From Lineus longissimus (Eukaryota; Nemertea; Pilidiophora; Heteronemertea; Lineidae): a DNA stretch of 64,000 nucleotides. The position numbers and the translations under genes were made by a program. The stretch spans positions 6,386,501 to 6,450,500 of the forward strand of contig NC_088309.1 of the NCBI RefSeq assembly GCF_910592395.1. The letters run 5' to 3'. Numbering within the stretch: position 1 is the first letter of the stretch; the number at the start of each line of letters is the position of its first letter. The notes below the pieces were generated by a model that was given only the letters and a program-made list of their open reading frames with translations, did no database searches and was not told the origin of the DNA. Shown piece after piece: positions 49,838 through 62,339 of the stretch.

Positions 49838-50677
49838 CTTGCACGCATTGTCTGGTCCAAATACCTGCGCCATACACAATTCCGTCTCGACTACCATGAC
49901 TGCTATTCCAAACATGCCGAAGACAAGTGCATAGTCGGATATCCTCCGTCGTTTTTCGAATAAAGTTTTTCTTTTGCCCAACCGGTACCCCACATTAGGC
50001 TTATGCCTAAGCTTTGGTTTGTCCTCCATATATTTAGGGAATTCTGTGCTATTACCTACTAATGCCGTGCCTGCATCCTCAGAAGTATAGCTCATTTTAG
50101 GCGTCGATGCTGGGCCGACGTTCTGAGTAATTGGCACGGGCTTTTGTAACTGTTTGAAATGCCGAATCGCTCCATTAACCCGCATGAAATCCGCCCCAAT
50201 GTCACTGATATTCCCTTCCTTAGTCTCCAGGTCTCTATTCCTCTCTCGGGCAACCGCCCTCTGTTTCTGAGAGTTCGGCTCGTCCGGTTTGAGCGAAGCA
50301 TCAGTCTGTTGTGCCACGGCTTGCTCGGGTATATTCCCCTTCTCGTATTTAGATTGCGACATCTGCTTTAACGGAGGCAGCTGTGCCTTATCGCTTGATG
50401 TAGCTTTCCCACTCATGCCAACGCTGTAGTTTTGCAATTCTATTTCAGGGCAGCTATATGCTGAATTTATCCTACCTCCCGGATCAGTAAGGCTTGTATC
50501 CATCCCCGGGTCAGAATTGGTGTTAAAAAGTTGCGGTGTTCCCCGCGCGATGTCATCTGCAACTTGTGAATAATTCGGATTGGTATGATTGAAATCTGAT
50601 AGACTCTCAGGTAAAAGCTCCTCGGTCGAATCAATACGTGTGCTCTCATTGGCTGGCGCGACGAATACAACAGACAT
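49838..50677 (-). CDS. KCNN (SK family; paralogue not determinable): SK-type Ca2+-activated K+ channel, exon 1 (N-terminus and S1), partial gene
   Basis: This is the first coding exon, 280 codons, of a small-conductance calcium-activated potassium channel: a plasma-membrane tetramer gated by calmodulin-bound Ca2+ that shapes after-hyperpolarisation. Residues 1-220 are polar, low in hydrophobics and probably disordered, as in SK N-termini. Residues about 224-245 hold the basic pre-S1 segment containing [17 protein letters not shown]1 follows at about 246-268, with [19 protein letters not shown] nearly identical to the family consensus. The ATG is fixed by an in-frame TGA six bases upstream; an A stands at -3. 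The exon ends in a lysine codon followed by GTAAGA, a good donor. The open frame continues 42 residues into the intron with unrelated sequence, which I exclude. The S1-S2 linker ([13 protein letters not shown]) looks longer than in vertebrate SK. Family assignment is secure; the paralogue and any alternative first exons are unknown. Confidence 0.93.
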
Positions 50678-50702
50678 TTTTCATTAAGCGGAATGACACC
50701 AT
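50646..50702 (-). promoter_or_regulatory. Upstream ORF overlapping the SK channel start codon
   Basis: On the minus strand an ATG at 50702 opens an 18-codon frame ending in TGA at 50646. It overlaps the channel start (50677) in a different frame. If the transcript starts upstream of 50702, ribosomes starting here would bypass the channel ATG, which would lower channel translation. The transcription start is not visible, so a regulatory role is only inferred. Confidence 0.4.
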
Positions 50703-52867
50703 CGACCAATCAGAGGTGTCCTTACATATCGTTCGGCTCGCACTATGGGGCTAGTGTGTCATTGTATTCGGTCGTTTGTTTATGTAATGTATCTAGATAA
50801 CTCAATTTTAACGCAGTTTCTGTCTATTATTTATGTTGTATCATAGCTATTAGTATATGTAATGTAATTAGAGTCAGTTCATGATATAATTGTTGCTACT
50901 GGTCCAGCTTAACCCCTGTTCAGAATGGTAGAGTCGACTGCTGTTCGAGTTACCAATAATGTCACTAAGGTGAGACCAATTATCGATACGATAGAGATTC
51001 TCCACAATTGATGGGGATAAATATGAACACGTTGGATAATACTTGCATTAACTATAATTGTTCGCTCTGTAATCGCTGGGGCGACTCTGGTATCACGTTA
51101 TGAAATATCCAAGGAATACATTTGTTTCATAACGAGGAATACTGTGTTGGGATCGTCGCTAAGCACGAAAACAATGAAGCTGTAGCATGGAAGCAAATTG
51201 TTCCTTTGTCGTAAGATAATAGTTGGTGGCCTTAACTCTCGGTGAAGATCGTATTGTTAATTAGGCATTGTTTATAAGGAGTTGATTCCGGTTTAACTGC
51301 GTAGTCCCTGGTAAGTTGTTCACACATCTGAAAGTACAGAAAATTAAGAAGATCACGAAAATTAAGCAAGTTTTCGATTTTCGAGGAGAAAATGAATATG
51401 TTAACAGTTACCAGAATCTTTATGAATCGTTCTCGGGTTTCTTCTCAAATGTCTACCAGAAAGGGTCTCTATTACTCTCAAGTGGCTCCACAGAGGCATT
51501 CTGAAATATCAAAAGAAAGCAATAGTATTGCCACGACGGGGCAAAGTGGCCAGATGACAGTGGTTCAGGATAACAACTCTTGATCCATCACCTTAACGAC
51601 TATAGTGCAAATTGTGGCCTTGTTGACCATGTTAACTATGACCTGAACGGCGAGGGTTACACGAATCCAAAATAAGTCTGATAAAAGAATATGAAGTAAC
51701 GCGGCAATAGCAGTTGATAAAATGTAAGAAAACACAATCAATGAGTTTTAAGGCAGCAACGCTCGAAAGAAGCTGAAATTGACAAAGCCGCGTGCAGTTC
51801 TTCAAGGAATGCCATTATCTTAGGTTGTTACCGCGCCATATTTTCCTGTATTAATGGGGTGAAACAAAACGTCCATTAGGCCTCGGGGAATTTGGAGGAT
51901 GTGTAGCCTACATTAGGAAAAGGTTAATGGACTACCTTGCCTCAGTTTCAGAATTTAATGAAAGTCTGGAGACTTCTTAAAAAGCGCTGTTGTTTTGAGT
52001 AATGTCGTCATCTGAAAACCTTCCCGAAAATATTACCAATCCAGTACCTGTATGTTTTTTAATTCATCTTCTGATTAAGCGACCCGCGCAATAAATTCGA
52101 AAACAGAATGCTATCTACATCATCAATAAAAACTGTATTGCCATTTATTGTAAGAAGTAAAGTAAATAAGAAATAAAGGATGTTGAAACAATCCATGACC
52201 TTCAGAGGTTTCTGCGCAGAAAAATCGAATATTTTCTAACACGCGATTTTGGACCTCCTGGTTATCGGGAGCGCTATAACTACATTTTGTACATTGTGTA
52301 ACTTTATAATTATCTATTATCATTTTAGGGTAGCCACCTCCCGCTGAAAATCATGTTTTAATTTGAAACATTATTTTCAGGTATAAAGATAAAAGAAGCT
52401 TCACCAGGGATTCATGCACTATTCATGTACTATTCTGAAATCTCTCAACTTATATGAATTTTACAGGGCCTTTTCAGAATTCACTCCTGCCATCAATGCG
52501 TTCCTGCCGTCGCAGGCGACAAGAGATATAAAGTTAAAGTTTTTAAGTAATGAAACATGTATATTTTGTCAAAATCTAATAATATATCTGAAGCACACTG
52601 AAAGTATCACATTTTACCATTATGGCCTTAAGTGTCTGAACACCAAGGAACAGCGATACTGACAAAACCTATAAAATCGATGTTATGGTGGGAAATTGTT
52701 CTGAATGTCCGGCGCGCCGTCTGGTAATGACTAGGGTGGACTAAGGTGCAAGAATGAATGGTTTTTAGCAAGAGATGAGCTGAGAGTACGGTTCTGAGGC
52801 AAAACCACCATTAATTACACCGTGTGACTCTCTATCCAAGGACATTTAAAAATATTACACTTAGTAC
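50703..52867. other. Region just 5' of the SK coding start; no element recognised
   Basis: This should hold the 5' UTR and possibly the promoter of the minus-strand channel gene, unless untranslated exons lie further right. I see no convincing TATA box, CpG island or second gene. A 63-codon plus-strand ORF at 51392-51583 is rich in S, T, Q and N, unrecognised, and probably chance. Confidence 0.4.
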
Positions 52868-53084
52868 GGGTTTACATGAAGTTCATATTGTCACTCGCTT
52901 TACACGAAGAACGAAGTCATTTTCAAAGATTGGGCTCCATTGGCGTCATATGAATGTGTCACATTTCGCCCTCATGTCACATCATGTCATGTTTTAAGCT
53001 TGAGTAAATGAACGATATGTTCGTGACAATTGACATCATAAACGTGACATGTGTCGTCAGCGTGACTCGCGTGTAAACCCAGGC
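52868..53084. mobile_element. Inverted-repeat element D, copy 2
   Basis: GGGTTTACATGAAGTTC on the left is complemented by GTGTAAACCC on the right. Internal GTGACAATTGACATC, AACGTGACATG and CGTGACTCG correspond to the subterminal part of copy 1. It is shorter than copy 1 and lacks the tandem expansion. It lies about 2.2 kb 5' of the SK start. Confidence 0.6.
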
Positions 53085-53099
53085 CAAGACGTAGTCTTA

Positions 53100-56000
53100 A
53101 GGACTCCTATCGACGACAACGTGAAAAATTACTGTCATGTCAAATAATTTCTACACCTCAGAACCACGAAGTCAGCACATAAAACAAACATGTTTTTTTT
53201 TCTTTTCATTTCGTTCCAATTCCCTGCAGTAGGCGCAGAACATGCAATATTTAGTTTTTTTATTCCATGCGATGAATACTCAACTGTCAGATAATTTCCG
53301 TTAAACGCTCGAATTGCATGTGATATCATGGCAATAGAGAATATGAATAATTGATAAAGAGATGAACGTTCCTTTGGGTGCGTGGCTTGTGTTCTTGGTC
53401 CTATATATTCACCCGCTATAAAGAGGATGCTATGTTCTGCGGGGTATATATCCCTCCAGGCCCCCTGGTCTCGAAGAGGATCTCCAAGAGGTGTGTTTCG
53501 GTCAGCAAAGGCCGTTTTCAACAGACTTTTCAGCCACTCATTATTTCCGGGCGCATAAGAAAGGTGAGAATACAGCCTGACATGACAAGGGCTCATAATA
53601 ACCACTGGGCAACCTGACGTCGCCCAACTATTGTATAGTCAATCCAAATTCAACGCTGAATGCTGAATGGCATAGCATATACTAGTAAACTAGATGTAGT
53701 GCGACTTGGAATGAAAACTCAGTAGTCTCAGATCATCAACTTCTATACAGTCTGAACGTCATAACGCCTTCAAGCATGTGATGATATCGATTTGTATCTT
53801 CGCATTGCTTGATAATTCTCCTAGCTGGCGCTGGGCGCTGAGAGTAATTTGAACTTGGAGCGAAGAGAATTGAGGAAGATGATGAGATATGGGTATGATA
53901 AGGATGGCAGGATAACAGGATGGGAGATAGATCCGCAGCGGGGAATGAACCACTGTCTTCCCGCTCACTTCAGGAGATATAGTTCACCAACAACAACCAA
54001 AAGTAAAGTGTACAAAAAAAGGACTGACTGATTCTTTTCATCAGCTATTCGAAGAAAAACACTTGTTTACAATTGCCAGTTTTTGTTGTTTTTCCTTTAT
54101 TTGGATTCTGGTTGGATGGTAATGACGTCCAACCCGAACATGCAAAAGCCACAGATTGGGCGTTTAATTACTAGACTGTGATGTTTGCAAACGAATGCCT
54201 GGAGCTGTTTGCAAGTGTAGACCAGCCTTTACGGTTGAACTGTAATGAGTTTTTGCAAATCTGCCACGGTCGCTCCCTATCTTTTAAGACAGGTGGCAGA
54301 GGTAGGTACTTCGCTAGGCAATATCAACATCCTTCGAATTTGACAACAGAGCCGCGCCCTGAGATCAGATTCCAACTAATATAACGCCGTTTGTCGATAT
54401 CGATTTGCTTTTCATGTATGAACTTACAGGATGCACAATACTTCGTACTTTGCAATTGTCTTCCGTTTCACGTTAAGGGTCTGATTCCATTACAGCCAGT
54501 GCCTGCCCGTGGTTTCCTCTTGCGGGATAAGGATAATACCAGCGGTCACTTAAGCAGTGTATAAGGGTTATACAATCCTGATTAATAGATCATACTCTAC
54601 CGCTAATCGCCTAATGTTGTACTGATATCTCGTTTCACCTCTGGAGAGGAGATTACCCAGTCGGTGAAAATACTGGGTTACTTTGACCAATGATAAGCTA
54701 CGGTCAGCGCGTCAGTCCAGGGGCGCAGATCTCCAGGAGTCACCAAAACGGGTTTTGACCGTGATTTTGGGTAAAAAAATCCAAATGGGTCATTTTGCCC
54801 ACAAAGAGAATGTCAATATTCTCCAAGATGATTTTCACGGTAAGACGAGGACTAAATTTGATTTGGTGGTCTCCGGGTGATGAATACGCACATAATAGCT
54901 TAGAGAATTGGCTCTTGTTTAACCAAGTGCTCAGTAAAAATGTTGTCGCTATATGGTGAGATAGAAGAAACCACTATCGGCGACTTCGTGTAACTTGATT
55001 CCACCCACGTCGCTCCTATGTACATATCAACAGTGTATAAACTGCTGTGCATATGTATAGTCTCCCTGATGATGTAGTCCTCAACCCAATTCCAAAAGTA
55101 TTACCCTGTACGGTTATACCGATTGATACCGGTGCCGTCATAATACATGATGATTCTGTCAATGAGTGTCATCCAATGCTCAACCATATATACTCATCCT
55201 GGCAAAACCTATAATCATGATTTCTGATAACTCACACGATACCAGATTAGACATGACCTTAGGTATGATAAGTCTTGATTTAGAACGCTGATACATGAAC
55301 GCCGTTAGTAATATTCTGGAGATGTCACTGGTACTCTCGTCGATTTATGAAGCCATATCTGCAATCTGTATCATAACAGTATTTCACACTGCCGAGGGAA
55401 AATGTATGAGGCTTTATCATCGATTGAAGTGTGTTATACGTCTGCCCTGGGATTTTCTCAGTAAACTGCCCATCCTACAGTAACCAGGTTACAAAATGGT
55501 CATGTGTTTGCCACGAATACACTTATACAGTTCGGTGTAAAATGCACCGTACAATCTGCTGATGAGGCAGCAATTATTGGCTATGGCAAACCTCAGCATG
55601 GTCATTATGTTGAAGAAACAAGACCAAAGTACCAATGATGGAATGAATGCAATTTTTTCTTCGGCTTCTTCACGTAAAACATAACAGTATGTAGAACAGT
55701 AAACAGGTTCTTAATCCGACAGGTGTTTGATATTCGCAGCCGCCTCTCAACGTGAAAGTTCTAAATGTTAAGTATCTCACCTTCCAAAGACTGTTGAGAG
55801 ATGCGTGCCTAAACCCTGCAGAGAAATCTTTACACTATTTTTTTACATCACGAATTGACGAATCTACAGTACTGGATTGGCTCCGTCAAAAGAAGGATGC
55901 TATGACGTACCACATGACTCGTTTTCGATAAAATGTAATGGTAGGTACTCCTAGCAAAGATACATCACATATCATGCGGGGTTTTGCTTTGACCTATAGG

Positions 56001-59000
56001 GCCTACTTTTCAAGGTCACAGAAATCAAATTGCGAAATTTGGCCGTTTGTGTGTAACCAAGGCACGTTTCTTGACCTGAACTTGAAACTTGGTAGAAATG
56101 ACCCCCTACTTCCGATAACATGTGACGCACCACATTACAACAATTGAGACACCAATATTGGGAAATCACTATGAGCGCTCTTCACCTCTTCTTTTGCTGC
56201 GTGATGACAGCTAAACATGTCAAATATAACCAACTCAGGCGAATGTACCTATAAATCAAAGCACATTTAGGTTCTTGATAGACAGCTAATCTATAAAGTG
56301 ATGCGACCAAACCTAAACAGAAAAATGAACCCCTGAAATCGAGAAGGGTATTAGGTGTTTATGTCATTCATACTTTCATCGATTCATTATGGCTTTCCGC
56401 AGATTGCTTTCTGATCCTTTTGCCCGCCGGATATTCTGGATCGAACGCAATCGAGGCTCAAACAGATAGCAGAGCGGTCTCCATCAGCTTAATTTATTGC
56501 GGAGCTAAATTGTACGTTTAGCAATATTCTAGGTTTTGTGGTATTTTGAGCAGTGCTAAGTGTTGTACTCGCCTGGATACATTGCTGTTTAGCACTTTCT
56601 CTCTAAGAGTAGCTGCGATCTGTTTCATTACAATGTCGATCCAGTTCTTTCACCATCTCGACTGATTCGCGCAGTGACACCAAAATAACAGTTCGGGTTA
56701 ATGGATGATACCGAAAATAGTGCAAGGAAGACATGATCAATCTTGTTGGGGCCAGCAAACGTCAAGTCCAAAAGTTGCTGATGCATAATGCAGTATCACC
56801 ATCGGGAATCAGTTCCTAACATTGCCAAGATTGGGTATTCTAGGCAGACCTTCAGCTTAATTACTGAGCAGTCTGCCCTGGATAGTCGTGCTGTTTGAAC
56901 ACTGTTGGAGCACTGGGCGAACGCCCACACATACATCACAAGAAAATTTGCGCTTAATGGTAAATTTAATAAAAATAATCTGTGTCCAAATATTGTAAAA
57001 TGAACCAACAAATAGTGCTGTGATTTCTTCACGAACTAACGCTTTTCAAAGTTCAGATACAGCAGCTGCTTGAGAAAGCCTTCCGGCTTCCGCGGCCTAA
57101 AGACCAAATAGCCAAGAAAATGTCTTAAAATTACCCTTTTCGCCGAGACGTGTGACCGTGCCATTTCTGAACATGTAGGCAAAGCAAACCCCTTCCAGGA
57201 GGAGTTGTGGCCAAGAAATAATCCAATACTTTGAAGTCACTCCCATATTAAGTCTCGCAATAGAATTATATCCCTCTCAAAGGAATTGTCGCACCAGTGC
57301 CATAAGCTTGATAACTGAATTATCGTAAGGATGCGCAGCTATTGTCAACAACACTATTGGGGAGGCTCTGGCGTGAAACGTGAGGAAACTAACTGCTAAC
57401 TTATGAATAGTGAGTCAGTTCATCACTGCGTATTATAGAACTTGACAGATTTTCTCTATTTGGAGGAAATCACGTCTCGTCGCCTATTTACTCAGACACT
57501 CTGATGTTTTCTGAAGTGATCTGAACCGTAATTGACTACAGGAACTGTTTCAAAAGAGGTAAGACCGCCATGGCACATTTGATTCGTTTTACAGCAACAA
57601 TACCAATTGATATACCGTCGATAATCGCTGGTGGTACCTTTATCTAGTGCCAGTGAGTAACCATTATGGCCATGTTGACTGGTTCTTTTAATAGTTCAGT
57701 GTAACCTTACAACGAATGTACTTTATAGGGAGACTATTATAGGCAGGAACTACTTATAATGGTTTCTACATGTATAGAACGCAATTGTCGAAAATTATAT
57801 CCAGTATGTACGTGTATTTCCACAATTTGAAATTTGAAATTGAATTACAAATTTCAAATATTCAACTATTTAACTATCGAATGGCTGACCTAATTGATTC
57901 AGTAGCCCCCGATGTATCTACCACATAAACTATGTAACCTCCCGTGATGAGTGTACATCTCTAAGCAGGGTACCTCTCAGCTCGCTATACCAAAGACAGC
58001 ATTTGACCAAGAATGTTAGCTACTGAATGGTGTCCCTAATTATAGAGAGATTCTGCTATTATCAAGACAACTAGTCTGTCTACACTGGCAGAAGCCTTAT
58101 TTCGTCCTATGTGTATTCCCGAGATATGTCCCGGCAATAAAATCCTCATTACCCACCATGCATCGCCATGCAACGCCATCGAAATTTTAATGAACAGGTG
58201 ATGGCCATTTGTATGCGAGCCACTGTCATACGCTATAAACTTAAAGTTTAATAAATTGGAAAGCGCCTTATTTGAATTGCAAAGAGCGTTGTTATTTGCA
58301 ATAAAAACACCTTCCAGGTGTTAGTTGGTATACAACGTAACATTCATGGGTGTTTCATGCATATCTAGACATGTTTTCACGGTCATTCCAACGACTTGTC
58401 AAATGTACACAATGGTTTTTGGGAGTCTGTCCTATTTACGACAATCCCTCGAAGGTATAGACACACGTACATCATCATCATCATTATTACGCTTTATTAT
58501 GGCTTTTGCCTATCCAGAAAAAAAAATTGTTTGCTGACACCAGAATCTTACAATTAAAGAAAGACTCTGCTGACACGAGGAGATGCAGATTTTGGGGAAT
58601 GGTCCTACCAGAGTCTTTCTCAAAGAAATACTCTAGTCCTACCAAGGAAGTTTTATAGAAAAAACGTCATTTGTCCTGCTTTTTGTACGATTCATACCTT
58701 CATATGGTGTATATCTTTTCCAAGGTATAACATCTTCTAAATGTAAGCTCTGGTCACCCACCTTCGTAAAACATGTGAAATTCTTAATGAAACCGCGTGT
58801 ATGTGTCAATCAACCTTTGAGGAATCGTGAAGACGTACACTGTACAGAATCACCTTTTTGATTATCATAAAGCAATTAACAGTGGTATCATTAAGTATGT
58901 ACACAACATAATATCCGTTATTTAGCAATATGTCTGCACGAACCCCGATTATCAACGTCACACTAATAGCAGTTATTAGAAAGCAATTAGGTGCGCTGAA

Positions 59001-59330
59001 GAAATACATGATGTGATATCCGTCTGTAAATCAACTTGCTCAGTGACACGGCGATATTTCAATGTTGGAGAGGCACATTGTGTCAGACCGTAATAACTTG
59101 GAAATTGGTCTGTCTGAAGGACTTTGGCAATCACCCGACGAAAGTAGAGGTCCCGCCATGATTGTGCAGTACATTCATAACGTAACCGTCACCATGTCAT
59201 CTCATGACCTTTAGGCCTCCATACCATTCAACAGATCGACTGTGTTCCTTTCAACGGTCTATTACCATACCGGTACCAATGAAATCAAATTACTCTATGT
59301 GTACAAGGTTAAAAAAGGAGCTGCTGTAGA
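53100..59330. other. 5' flank of the SK gene, nothing recognised
   Basis: The longest frame, 53135-53605 on the minus strand, lies on the same side of the SK start but begins with GTG and ends in low-complexity AT sequence. The stretch also holds a short (ATC)n at 58471-58489 and a 12-bp inverted pair, GAAAGACTCTGC and CAGAGTCTTTCTC, near 58560-58620. Confidence 0.45.
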
Positions 59331-59332
59331 AG

Positions 59333-59503
59333 TCTGAAGTGTCCTTGGATAAAATGTCCGGGGAACAAAGGTACTATTTGGTGCTTTAGCCTCTAGGAAA
59401 TTGACCGTCATTTCCTCTAAACAACCATTATACCATAATCCGAGCATGATAGGATCCCAAGACATTCTGAACTGGGACGTACATTTGAAACTTTTTCGCA
59501 GGT
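59333..59503 (+). mobile_element. MITE family A, copy 3
   Basis: This is the third copy, in the same orientation as copy 2. It shows GTAGAAGT at the left end, then GGATAAAATGTCCGGG and GAACAAAGG, an internal TTGACCGTCATTTCC block and a decayed right end (CTTTTTCGCAGGTG). It lies about 55 kb from the other two, which shows that the family is dispersed. Confidence 0.65.
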
Positions 59504-60337
59504 GAGAGGCATTTGTGAGTGTTTCTCCTTATTGTTTGTGAATCCTGAAAGACAGATTAACATGATTTCCCATCTGTTTTCAGAGAACAGTCACACGGTC
59601 TCTGTCTACTCGTATTTTATTGAAACACTGAAATGGAAAACAACCAAAAACGTTACACCGGGAGCTCGGATGAAACATTGAACTAGGAATGTTGACCTAT
59701 CATTCAAGGTATTGGAGAAATTACCTTTCTCAATCTCAAACCAGTAAACGCAGAACACTGTCAAGCAAGAAGATCCGGATTTATAGATGTTTATGACACA
59801 AATTTTGAAACTAGGTGCACGATTCTCAACAAACCAATTGGTAATCATGAATATCGTGTTTGAGTTTCCAGGCGGAATGCATCATTACTCGGCTCCCAAC
59901 AGTATACTCCCGACTCCATTTTACATTGCGCACTGTGATATTGCCCGACGGGAACTAATTACGAGGTAATTACTAGACGAGCCAAAGACATGGCAGGCTT
60001 AAATTAGTTTCGAGAAGTGATGTTTCGAGAGAGAAAATCACGTGGCGTGATTGCTGGTTGTGATTATTTATCTTTTTGTGAAAGGATACGTGATTCCTTC
60101 AAGGCACAGTTTCGGCGATGGCGGGAGAGGGAGGGAATCTCGCATCTAACACGCGTGGCCTTTCGTTGGGAAGTAAATGAGTAGTTCATGTAAATTAATA
60201 GAATCACGTATGTTCACGAGAATGCACAGAGATGCAATGGCGAATCAAAATTTCCAAATGGGATTACTACAGACAATCGGTTTCCATCGTTTACATGTAA
60301 GAGGTTGGAGCCATAACGGTATTCTCCACTTCAAAAC

Positions 60338-60583
60338 TAGGCCTAAGTAGTATCTGGGTTACTGCAGGCTACAATTGACCTATTTAGTATGCTAATCAGC
60401 GGTCTAATTAGCTAATTAGGGCTATCCTTGAGTTCCAAGGCCCTTGACCTTGGAACTCAAGGATAGCCCTAATTAGCTAAGACCTTGGAACTCAAGGATA
60501 GCCCTAATTAGCTAATTAGTCCGCTCATTACCATACTAAATAGGCCAATTGTAGCCTGCAGTAGCTCAGATACTACTGGCCTA
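60338..60583. mobile_element. Foldback element F with duplicated core
   Basis: This 246-bp near-palindrome is bounded by TAGGCC and GGCCTA. The left arm includes AGTAGTATCTGGGTTACTGC, AGGCTACAATTGACCTATTT, CTAATTAGCTAATTAGGG and CTATCCTTGAGTTCCAAGG. The right arm is its complement at roughly 90-95% by eye. The inner 35 bp of the right arm (CCTTGGAACTCAAGGATAGC onward) is present twice in tandem, at about 60448 and 60483, so the palindrome has a long and a short version. There is no ORF. It is a MITE or foldback element; the low arm divergence suggests it is younger than families A-C. Confidence 0.88.
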
Positions 60584-61063
60584 CACAAGTATTATACATG
60601 TACTAACATGTAGCAGCTAGGCTTGCTCCGTTATAAGCGCAACAGAAAAATCTTCACTCTGATGATGTTCGTCCCACTCGGCGTATTGTGCTCCTCTTTT
60701 GGCCCAACCAATAAATCCATGCAGTAGATACAAAATTAGCAAACATCCATTGGATAAAATAAGAATAGCCTGTGAGTGTGTACATTTACATGGTTATTGG
60801 CGGGTCAACTTTGATATCCCATTTCGTATATTACGGTGTATATGTACACACATTTCTATTTTAGAATCAAAAGTTTCAGCTGCAGCATATCAGATGACTT
60901 TGAAAGGATATACGTCAATATGTTCATGATATACGAAATGGATATTTTACAAACTGTTTAACATCAGAAAGGATTTGTTGGTCATCAAAAACCCAACAAA
61001 TGTAACGATGAATTTTATATTCCACATATTCAAGGACTACATAGCTTACACTGCATCGATTCA

Positions 61064-61283
61064 TTAAAGGGCTATACCGTTCATAATTACTGGTGGTCCA
61101 GTTAAATAGAAATCCACTTATACACAATGACGTAGTGTTGTTTAAACTTGGTATTCATAGTATTTGTATATTCGTCTACACAACGGCAATGTTTAAATTT
61201 GTATTTAGTACGAATTTCCGCTATTGGAAATTTTTTAATTCAATTACAAATTCAAAATTTTAACGAACGGCGTAGGCCTTTAA
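61064..61283. mobile_element. MITE family B, copy 2
   Basis: This is the second copy of the element at 18563, in the same orientation. The ends are TTAAAGGGCTATACCG and GGCGTAGGCCTTTAA. The shared interior includes TATTTGTATATTCGTCTACA and CTATTGGAAATTTT. The start of the ORF at 61148-61465 lies inside it, so that ORF is partly element-derived. Confidence 0.75.
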
Positions 61284-61616
61284 TCCTGATAGACGATCAC
61301 AAAAGTACTTCCAACATACATGGTGTGGTATATGCATTGGAATGTTGCCACTACAATTATTCAAGTTTGTACCTCAAAGCAATTACGCTTGCGACACCAA
61401 AATCCACTACGCCCAAAACGAGGTGCAATGCATTTTACCTAGAAAACGAGATATTAGGACAATGATACCAGGGTGTTTTAGAATGACAGATGACGTGAAA
61501 AACGAGTTAAATTGGTATTACTTGGAGAACAGGATAATTATTATTTCAATTAGTAGATTTGCAATAATGAATTACAAGAAGATGTATGTGGCCTAAAAAT
61601 CATTCAAGTTTATGCC

Positions 61617-62335
61617 ATGGACTTGCCGCTGTCCATTATGGAAGAGGACATGAGGACAAGCTTAAATACTATCTCATCTCAATTTAAACTAATCCTAACA
61701 GCACGAGAAGACAAAAAAATTATCAATATTCTCATAACAGTAGTGTATGACCAGTCATACACTGCTGATATTATGAAATGCACACAATTGTACACTGAAG
61801 GGCGGAATTATCCGCCTTTAGCGACATTACATGTTACCAACGTATACCATCATGTTGTAAATATGTGCCACTGCAGCAATCTAAAGTGTTCTCCTGGAAA
61901 ACGTGTCAGGCCTTATTGTAATCTGACAGATTACAATTCAGAATTTTGAGTCAAGATACATAGTGTACGATCTCCTTCAGACATGGCCCAAGAGAATCAA
62001 ATTGGACATGTGCGTGTCAGCATACCATCAACATTACGCAGACGAGTTATCCATCAGACAAATTAGTTCTTCGCTACATGTGTGTGCAAAATAAAAGAGA
62101 GATCGAAATAAAAGTTTTCTTTCAGCATGGAGAGCCTTCCAGGCCAGAAAATGTTATGCCAGCAGCGGCGATTTTGAGAGAAACCCGCCAGGGTGCAATA
62201 GTATTTCCATCAAATTTGAAAGACATTTGCATGGTCACGGTAACTCCCATTGCAATATCGCGGTCTGCAGACGAAGTTTATTATCGAGGTTGGTTGGCCC
62301 TTTTGCCCAAACAACCCCTTACGGTTGTTGAGTGA
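61617..62335 (+). other. Cluster of plus-strand ORFs, unrecognised
   Basis: Two plus-strand frames, 61617-61949 (110 codons) and 62078-62335 (85 codons), lie close together and have moderately protein-like composition, for example TAREDKKIINILITVVYDQ and HGEPSRPENVMPAAAILRE. No domain, splice structure or homology is recognised. They could be remnants of one coding element. Confidence 0.2.
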
Positions 62336-62339
62336 CGGA

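Noticed and set aside
50159-50371. Plus-strand ORF opposite SK exon 1
   Set aside because: It is a mirror frame of a well-supported coding exon with no domain of its own.
53135-53605. 156-codon minus-strand ORF as an upstream SK exon
   Set aside because: It starts with GTG, its C-terminal half is low-complexity AT-derived, and exon 1 has a stop six bases before its ATG. No splice link is evident.
61148-61465. 105-codon plus-strand ORF as a gene
   Set aside because: Its start and first third lie inside MITE family B copy 2.
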